The position numbers and the translations under genes were made by a program. This document shows, one piece after another, positions 25,900 to 31,831 of a DNA stretch of 31,831 nt. Under the pieces are notes generated by a model. The model had not been told where the DNA came from, did no database searches, and worked only from the letters and a program-made list of their open reading frames with translations. Within the stretch, counting starts at the first letter, position 1, and every line of letters begins with the position of its first letter. Origin of the DNA: JACPFV01 sp052386975 (GTDB taxonomy: Bacteria; Pseudomonadota; Gammaproteobacteria; Nevskiales; Nevskiaceae); contig JBQTJQ010000048.1 in the NCBI GenBank assembly GCA_052386975.1, forward strand, positions 1 to 31,831, read 5' to 3'.

Positions 25900-26739
25900 A
25901 TGCACTACCGCCACGGCTACCACGCGGGCAACTTCGCCGACGTGTTCAAGCACGTGGTGCTGTGCGCGCTGCTGGCCGCGCTGTCGCGCAAGGACAAGCC
26001 GTGGTGCTACGTAGAAACCCACGCCGGCGCCGGCGCCTACGACCTCGCCGGCGAGGGCGCGACGCGCACCGGCGAATGGCGCGACGGCATCGGCCGGCTG
26101 CACGGCCTGTCCGGAGCGCCGCCGCTGCTGCAGGGCTATCTCGACATCGTGCACGGCCTGAACGGCACCGGCGCGCTGCGTCACTACCCGGGCTCGCCGC
26201 TGTTCGCCCAGGCGCTGGCGCGCGAGCGCGACCGCCTGGTGCTGTGCGAGAAGGTGCCGGAGGTGCTGGCCGACTTGCGCGAGAACCTGAAGGGCGAGCG
26301 CCGCGCGGTGGTGCACCATCGCGACGGCCATGAAGCCCACGCCCTGCTGCCGCCGGCCGAGAAGCGCGGGCTGGTGCTGGTGGATCCGCCGTTCGAGCGC
26401 CCCGACGAATTCGAAGCCGCGGGCGACCTGGTGGAGAAATCGCTGAAGCGCTTCGCGCAGGGCGTCTACGCGGTCTGGTACCCGCTGAAGAACCGCCACG
26501 CCGCGTCGCGCTTCGAGCGCCGCGTCGCGCGCGCCTGCGACGAGCCGCCGCTGCGCCTGGCCTTCGAGACTGGCGCTCCGGGAGAGGGCCAGATGCGGGC
26601 TTGCGCGGTGCTGGTGGTGAACCCGCCGTTCGGGCTCGAGCGCGAGCTCGAGACCAGCGGCAAGCTGCTGGCGCGGCTGCTGGCCCAGGGGCCGCGGCCG
26701 CTGTACGAGGCCGGCCCCGTGTCGGGAGTCGCGGCATGA
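25900..26739 (+). CDS. rlmJ: 23S rRNA (adenine(2030)-N6)-methyltransferase RlmJ
   Basis: A 279-residue SAM-dependent methyltransferase that modifies A2030 of 23S rRNA. The characteristic opening MHYRHGYHAGNFADVFKHVVL, the SAM region YVETHAGAGAYDL, a PGSPLFAQALAR stretch, the catalytic VLVDPPFE (the family more often has DPPYE) and AVWYPLKNR identify it. Length equals E. coli RlmJ (280). The ATG at 25900 is preceded by little Shine-Dalgarno signal but matches the family N-terminus. Its TGA overlaps the ATG of the Nudix gene (ATGA), so both are probably translated in tandem. Confidence 0.95.
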   Translation: MHYRHGYHAGNFADVFKHVVLCALLAALSRKDKPWCYVETHAGAGAYDLAGEGATRTGEWRDGIGRLHGLSGAPPLLQGYLDIVHGLNGTGALRHYPGSPLFAQALARERDRLVLCEKVPEVLADLRENLKGERRAVVHHRDGHEAHALLPPAEKRGLVLVDPPFERPDEFEAAGDLVEKSLKRFAQGVYAVWYPLKNRHAASRFERRVARACDEPPLRLAFETGAPGEGQMRACAVLVVNPPFGLERELETSGKLLARLLAQGPRPLYEAGPVSGVAA

Positions 26740-27296
26740 GCAAGCCCGAGTCGCTGCACAAGGGCAAATACCTCGAGCTGCTGCGCGACGGCCACTGGGA
26801 ATTCGCGCGGCGCGTGGACGCGCGCGGCGCGGTGTTCGTGGTCGCCGTCACCGAGGCGCGCGAGCTGGTGCTGGTCGAGCAGTACCGCATCCCGGTGCAG
26901 GAGCGCACGCTCGAGCTGCCGGCCGGGATCTACGGTGACGCCGAGTCGCCGAAGGACGAGACTCCCGGGCAGTGCGCGCTGCGCGAGCTCGAGGAAGAGA
27001 CCGGCTTCCGCGGCAAGGCGGCGAAGCTGCTGCTGTCCGGCCCGGTCGCGCCAGGGCTGACCGACGAGATCATGTACCTGGTGCGCGTCGCAGGGCTGAG
27101 CAAGGTTCACGCCGGCGGCGGCGTCGGCACCGAGCAGATCACCGTCCACAGCGTGCCGCTCGACGGCATCGCCGCCTGGCTCGAGCGCAAGCGCGGCGAG
27201 GGCTACCAGGTCGAGCCGCGCATCTACGCGGCGCTGTATTTCCTCGAGCACATTGACCTGGGTCAAGGCGGCGCGCGCCATGGCGGCGGAGAGTAG
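26736..27296 (+). CDS. Nudix hydrolase (ADP-ribose pyrophosphatase-like)
   Basis: A 186-residue Nudix protein predicted to cleave a nucleoside diphosphate linked to another moiety, possibly ADP-ribose. The LVLVEQYRIPVQERTLELPAG lead-in is typical of the ADP-ribose group. The Nudix box follows as ESPKDETPGQCALRELEEETGF, with the metal-binding REL-EE-G core intact. The distance from the box glycine to the first conserved Glu is about two residues longer than the consensus. EIMYLVRV and GTEQITVHSVPLDG follow. It overlaps rlmJ by four bases and ends seven bases before the pap ATG. The C-terminal coding region also contains the dyad at 27253-27266. Confidence 0.88.
   Translation: MSKPESLHKGKYLELLRDGHWEFARRVDARGAVFVVAVTEARELVLVEQYRIPVQERTLELPAGIYGDAESPKDETPGQCALRELEEETGFRGKAAKLLLSGPVAPGLTDEIMYLVRVAGLSKVHAGGGVGTEQITVHSVPLDGIAAWLERKRGEGYQVEPRIYAALYFLEHIDLGQGGARHGGGE
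27253..27266. promoter_or_regulatory. FNR-family-like dyad upstream of pap
   Basis: TTGACCTGGGTCAA is a perfect TTGAC-N4-GTCAA dyad, close to the FNR/ANR consensus TTGAT-N4-ATCAA. It lies within the Nudix coding end, 37 bases before the pap ATG. A 13-of-14 match sits 36 bases before the start of the channel gene at 30369. Confidence 0.55.
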
Positions 27297-27303
27297 GGCG
27301 ACG

Positions 27304-28818
27304 ATGTTCGAAACCGCCGAGGTCGGACACTCGGTCAGCAAGGCCGAGTTCGAGAGGAAGCAGCACAAGCTGCACGCCGGGCTGCTGGCGGTGCAGCGCC
27401 AGGCGCGCGAGGCCAAGCTGCCGGTCATCGTCATCGTTTCCGGCGTGGAGACCGCGGGCAAGAGCCAGGCGGTCAAGCGCCTGAACGAGTGGCTGGACGC
27501 GCGCAACGTCCAGTCGATCGCGTTCTGGGACGAGAGCGACGAGGAGCGCGAGCGGCCGCGCCAGTGGCGCTTCTGGCGCCAGCTGCCGGCCGCCGGCCAC
27601 ATCGCCATCCTGTTCGGCTCCTGGTACACGCAGCCGATCGTGGCGCGCGCCTACAAGGACATCGGCCGCAGCAAGTACGAATCCGAGCTGGCGGGCATCG
27701 TCGCGCTCGAGCGCACCCTGACCGACAACGGCGCGCTGATCGTGAAGCTCTGGTTCCACGTGTCGAAGAAGGAGCAGAAGCGCCGGCTCAAGGACATCGC
27801 CAGGGAGCAGAAGCGCCAGCTCACGCCGTACGAGAAGGCCTACTCGAAGTACTACGACCGCTTCATGAAGGTGTCGGAGGCGGCGCTGCGCACGACCGAC
27901 CAGGGCTACGCGCCGTGGCACATCATCGACGCCACCGACCGCCAGTACCGCGAGCTCGTGGCCGGACGCATCCTGCTCGACGCCATGCGCGAGCGCCTCG
28001 GAAATGGGGGTCAGACCACCATTCCCCGAAAACACGGGGATCGCCTGAAGTCGCTGCGAAATGGTGGTCTGACCCCCCGTTCCAGGGCCGGCCGCTTCCG
28101 CACCGTGCTGAACACCGTCAACCTGCGGGCGAAGGTCGACGAGGCGAAGTACCAGGACAAGCTCGAGAAGCTGCAGTCGCGGCTCAACAAGCTGGCGTGG
28201 CGCGCGCGCGAGCGCAAGGTCTCGACCGTGGCGATGTTCGAGGGCTGGGACGCGGCCGGCAAGGGCGGCGCGATCCGCCGGGTCACCGCGGCGCTGGACG
28301 CGCGGCTGTTCCGCGTGATCCCGGTCGCCGCGCCGACCGACGAGGAGCGGGCGCACCACTACCTGTGGCGCTTCTGGCGCCACCTGCCGCGCGGCGGCTA
28401 CGTCACCATCTACGACCGCTCCTGGTACGGGCGCGTGCTGGTGGAGCGGGTCGAGGGTTTGGCGCAGCCGCAGGAGTGGGGCCGCGCCTACACCGAGATC
28501 AACGAGTTCGAGCGGCAGCTGACCGACTCCGGCGTCGTGCTGTGCAAGTTCTGGCTGCACATCAGCCCGGAGGAGCAGCTGCGGCGCTTCGAGGAGCGCG
28601 CGAAGCTGGCGCACAAGAAGCACAAGATCACGGACGAGGACTGGCGCAACCGCAAGAAATGGAAGGACTACGCGCTGGCCATCGACGAGATGGTCGCGCG
28701 CACCAGCACCGACGCCGGCCCGTGGACCCTGGTCGCGGCCAACGACAAGAAGCACGCGCGGCTGACGGTGCTGAAGACCATCTGCGACGCGATCGAGGCG
28801 CGGCTGGATCGCGACTGA
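27304..28818 (+). CDS. pap: Two-domain polyphosphate kinase 2 (polyphosphate:AMP phosphotransferase)
   Basis: A 504-residue protein made of two fused PPK2 domains, as in Pseudomonas and Acinetobacter Pap. It transfers phosphate from polyphosphate to AMP, giving ADP. Domain 1 (~1-230) has GVETAGKS (P-loop, Lys53) and GSWYTQPIV. Domain 2 (~270-504) has the fuller FEGWDAAGKGGAIRR, TDEERAHHYLWRFWRHLP and YDRSWYGRVLVERVEG. As in the family, domain 2 is the better match to active enzymes. The ATG at 27304 is chosen because MFETAEVGH matches the family N-terminus; upstream ATG 27280 and TTG 27253 are less likely. An in-frame palindromic insertion (residues 235-258) lies in the interdomain linker. 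It is in line with rlmJ and the Nudix gene. Confidence 0.92.
   Translation: MFETAEVGHSVSKAEFERKQHKLHAGLLAVQRQAREAKLPVIVIVSGVETAGKSQAVKRLNEWLDARNVQSIAFWDESDEERERPRQWRFWRQLPAAGHIAILFGSWYTQPIVARAYKDIGRSKYESELAGIVALERTLTDNGALIVKLWFHVSKKEQKRRLKDIAREQKRQLTPYEKAYSKYYDRFMKVSEAALRTTDQGYAPWHIIDATDRQYRELVAGRILLDAMRERLGNGGQTTIPRKHGDRLKSLRNGGLTPRSRAGRFRTVLNTVNLRAKVDEAKYQDKLEKLQSRLNKLAWRARERKVSTVAMFEGWDAAGKGGAIRRVTAALDARLFRVIPVAAPTDEERAHHYLWRFWRHLPRGGYVTIYDRSWYGRVLVERVEGLAQPQEWGRAYTEINEFERQLTDSGVVLCKFWLHISPEEQLRRFEERAKLAHKKHKITDEDWRNRKKWKDYALAIDEMVARTSTDAGPWTLVAANDKKHARLTVLKTICDAIEARLDRD
28006..28077. repeat. GGGGTCAGACCACC palindrome copy 3, inside pap
   Basis: GGGGGTCAGACCACCATT (28006-28023) is exactly complementary to 28060-28077, with a nested CCCCG/CGGGG stem (28024-28028 with 28035-28039). 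The 72-base unit begins on a codon boundary and equals 24 codons with no stop. It encodes GGQTTIPRKHGD...NGGLTP between the two PPK2 domains. Core and nested-stem architecture match the palindromes flanking acs. Confidence 0.9.
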
Positions 28819-28824
28819 CCGCAG

Positions 28825-30369
28825 CTAGGCCGCCGCCGCCTCGAGCCCGAAGAAACGGCGGATCCGGCCGAGCAGCTCGCCGTGCTCGGCGTCGAACTGG
28901 CGCTGGCGCGCGGCCTCGCCCAGGGCGTCGCGCGCCGCCGCCAGGCCGGTCCGGCGGCGCGTCATGATCTGCGAGATTTCCTCGGCGATCGCCGGCCGCT
29001 GGCGCAGCACGAACTCCAGGCCTTCCTTGCCCAGGCGGAAGCACTCGACGTCACCGAGGGCGACCACGCTCGAGGAGCGCGGCGCGCCGGTCAGCATGCC
29101 GATCTCCCCGAAGAAGGAGTCGCGGGTCCCGGCCTTCAGCGTCCCCATGACGCGCTGCTCGCCGCCGGACTCGTAGACCACGCTGGCCTCGCCCCTGACC
29201 AGGATGTAGAGCCAGTGCGCGACGTCGCCCTGGCGCGTGATCGTCTCCCCGCCAAGGAACGGCGCCGGCACCAGGTGGCCGGCGACGTGCTCGAGCTCCT
29301 CGTCCCGCAGGCTGGCGAACAGGTCGATGCCGCGCAGCGCGCGGATGCGCCCGGCCAGCTCGCGGCCGCGCGAGCGGGCCTCGCTCGCCTCGCCTTCCTC
29401 GATCACGTGCATCGTCGCTTCCGGGAACGGGAAGCCGATGCCGGCGCGCTGGAACGCCGCATGGACGTGGCTGCGCACGTCCGAATCGGTCGGGTCGTCC
29501 GCCGCCAGGTCGGTCAGCCAGTAGCGCACCGCGTAGCGCACGGCGCTGTCGCCGAACTCCATCGCGATGCAGTTCGGCGGCGGCTCCGCCGCCACGTTGG
29601 CGATCGCGGCGCGGCGCAACGCGGCTTCGACGACGCCGATGACGTGCTGCGGCGGCACGCCGTAACCGGCCGCGAACCAGACCCAGCGCCGCCATTGGCG
29701 CGGCGCGCCGGAGCGGCGGCCGAGGATCGTGAACCGGGCGCGCAGCAGCGCGGCGTTGGGGACCACGACGGTCTCCCAGTTGCGGGTCTCGATCAGCGTC
29801 GAGTGCCAGCCGATGTCCACCACCCGGCCGACCACGTCGTCGACCTTGACCCAGTCGTCGAGGTGGATCGAGTCCTCCAGCTGCAGCGCGGCACCGCCGA
29901 AGATGTTGGCCAGGGTCTCCTGCAGCGAGAAGGCGACGATGCCCGTGATGACGGCCGAGGTCGCGACGATGCTGGTCGGCTCGACCCCGTTATGCGACAG
30001 GCGCAGCAAGGCCCAGCCGACGTAGGCGGCCGCGACCGCGAGGTCTTCGGCCAGGCTCGGCGGCCGCAGCCCGCCCGCCGGCAACGCGGCGCGGAACAGC
30101 AGCTGGCCGCCGACCCGGATGCAGGCGATGCCGACGACCAGGATCGCCAGCTCGCGCGCCAGCGCCACGCGCGGCAGGGCGAAGCGCTCGGCCAGCGCCG
30201 CGGCCAGCAGCGCGACCAGCGCGAGTCCGTAAAGCGAAAAGGGCAGCACCAGGCTTGGCCGCCGCTTCGGTGGCAGGCGGTGCAGCACCAGCCAGCCGCC
30301 CAGCAGCAGCAACAGCGGATACCTGAGCGCCGCGTCGAGCAGCGGGTCCGCGAGCAAGGCCGGGATCAT
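28825..30369 (-). CDS. MscS-type mechanosensitive channel with C-terminal cyclic-nucleotide-binding domain
   Basis: A 514-residue membrane protein. Hydrophobic segments lie at ~15-30, ~40-60, ~68-92 and ~108-125. The pore helix and MscS core follow (~134-215: TSAVITGIVAFSLQETLANIFGGAALQLEDSIHLDDWVKV, then WETVVVPNA). A cytoplasmic MscS C-domain follows (~225-325). Residues ~345-460 form a CRP-type cyclic-nucleotide-binding domain. Its phosphate-binding cassette FFGEIGMLTGAPRSSSVVA has the conserved Glu (422) and Arg (431). The last ~40 residues may be a coiled coil. This is the architecture of the bacterial cyclic-nucleotide-gated (bCNG) group within the MscS superfamily. It converges on pap (six-base gap) and has an FNR-like dyad 36 bases upstream. 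The class III cyclases in the window could supply its ligand (inference). Confidence 0.92.
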   Translation of the reverse strand: MIPALLADPLLDAALRYPLLLLLGGWLVLHRLPPKRRPSLVLPFSLYGLALVALLAAALAERFALPRVALARELAILVVGIACIRVGGQLLFRAALPAGGLRPPSLAEDLAVAAAYVGWALLRLSHNGVEPTSIVATSAVITGIVAFSLQETLANIFGGAALQLEDSIHLDDWVKVDDVVGRVVDIGWHSTLIETRNWETVVVPNAALLRARFTILGRRSGAPRQWRRWVWFAAGYGVPPQHVIGVVEAALRRAAIANVAAEPPPNCIAMEFGDSAVRYAVRYWLTDLAADDPTDSDVRSHVHAAFQRAGIGFPFPEATMHVIEEGEASEARSRGRELAGRIRALRGIDLFASLRDEELEHVAGHLVPAPFLGGETITRQGDVAHWLYILVRGEASVVYESGGEQRVMGTLKAGTRDSFFGEIGMLTGAPRSSSVVALGDVECFRLGKEGLEFVLRQRPAIAEEISQIMTRRRTGLAAARDALGEAARQRQFDAEHGELLGRIRRFFGLEAAAA

Positions 30370-30405
30370 GGCGGGCCAGCATCGGCCGGCCGCATTGCCG
30401 GCGCA

Positions 30406-30419
30406 CTGACCTGGGTCAA
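30406..30419. promoter_or_regulatory. FNR-family-like dyad upstream of the MscS-CNBD gene
   Basis: CTGACCTGGGTCAA matches the dyad at 27253-27266 in 13 of 14 bases. Its distance to the start codon of the minus-strand channel gene (36 bases) equals that of the other copy to pap (37). It also lies upstream of the thiC leader on the other side. Confidence 0.55.
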
Positions 30420-30455
30420 GCGCGACAGCGGCGACGCGGTGGCGCTACCCTAGGG

Positions 30456-30558
30456 CCTTCAAGCCGGGGGTGCCCGCGCGAGCGGGCTGAGAGCAAACCC
30501 TTGGAACCTGGCCGCCATTCCTCGACGGAGTGCGGCGTTAGGGAGCGCTTGCCGAAGG
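30456..30558 (+). ncRNA. TPP riboswitch (THI element) in the thiC leader
   Basis: The conserved pieces appear in order: GGGGGTGCCC, a short P3 hairpin, GGCTGAGAG, ACCCTTGGAACCTG and TTAGGGA. A closing P1 stem is formed by CCTTC/CAAGC (30456-30464) with GCTTG..GAAGG (30547-30558). It lies 22 bases before the thiC ATG, as expected for thiamin-pyrophosphate control of thiC. The pyrophosphate-sensing half departs from consensus: the usual CTGAT is CTGGC, the P5 region is lengthened into a long hairpin, and CGTAGGGA reads CGTTAGGGA. Confidence 0.88.
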
Positions 30559-30579
30559 CGGCGCTCCGAGCGAGAAAAC

Positions 30580-31831
<1,252 letters not shown>

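Noticed and set aside
27253..27266. CRP site
   Set aside because: The half-site is TTGAC with a 4-base spacer, nearer FNR-type sites, and not the TGTGA-N6-TCACA of CRP.
28006..28077. pap considered as two genes or a pseudogene split by the palindrome
   Set aside because: The insertion starts on a codon boundary, is 24 codons long and contains no stop, so the frame stays open from 27304 to 28818.

Overview
The window is very GC-rich, densely packed bacterial DNA. It most likely comes from a Gammaproteobacterium related to Xanthomonadales/Nevskiales-type lineages. The evidence is a gammaproteobacterial gene set (yrfG, rhlB, trxA-rho, rlmJ, separate cysC and cysH, acs, thiC behind a TPP riboswitch) combined with REP-like intergenic palindromes and several eukaryote-like Ser/Thr kinase and FHA proteins. 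The genus cannot be fixed from the sequence alone. No gene-free stretch exceeds 300 bases; the longest is 251 bases, upstream of trxA. No rRNA, tRNA, CRISPR array, transposase gene or prophage was seen.

Layout. 1-787: cysQ, cut by the left edge. 882-5798: signalling module A, made of a cyclase-FHA protein and a secreted protein of unknown function on the plus strand, convergent with a PP2C phosphatase and a transmembrane Ser/Thr kinase on the minus strand. 5862-7796: yrfG and rhlB, convergent with overlapping 3' ends. 7905-11486: signalling module B, an outer-membrane barrel protein translationally coupled to a second cyclase-FHA protein, convergent with a second transmembrane kinase. 11738-15729: trxA-rho, then a TVP38-family membrane protein overlapping a mercuric-reductase-like flavoprotein. 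15948-18170: an LpxH-like metallophosphoesterase and purD. 18175-20352 (minus): ECF sigma factor, putative membrane anti-sigma factor and a double-PDZ periplasmic protein. 20402-22757: an alpha/beta hydrolase bracketed by two GTAGG-type REP pairs, then cysC and divergent cysH. 22843-25797: a third FHA protein and acs, with acs bracketed by two GGGGACAGA palindromes. 25900-28818: rlmJ, a Nudix hydrolase and a two-domain PPK2 (pap). 28825-30369 (minus): an MscS-type channel with a cyclic-nucleotide-binding domain. 30456-31831: TPP riboswitch and thiC, cut by the right edge.

How the genes may work together. The most interesting theme is signal transduction. Two paralogous modules pair a membrane-spanning Ser/Thr kinase with a class III nucleotidyl cyclase fused to an FHA (phosphothreonine-reading) domain and with an extracytoplasmic protein. 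They flank yrfG-rhlB, and module B sits between rhlB and trxA-rho, which are neighbours in E. coli. A cyclic-nucleotide-binding channel in the same window is a possible effector, but that link is inference. The sulfur genes (cysQ, cysC, cysH, plus thioredoxin as likely reductant) form a second theme. A third is compact mobile palindromes, one of which lies in frame inside the pap coding sequence.
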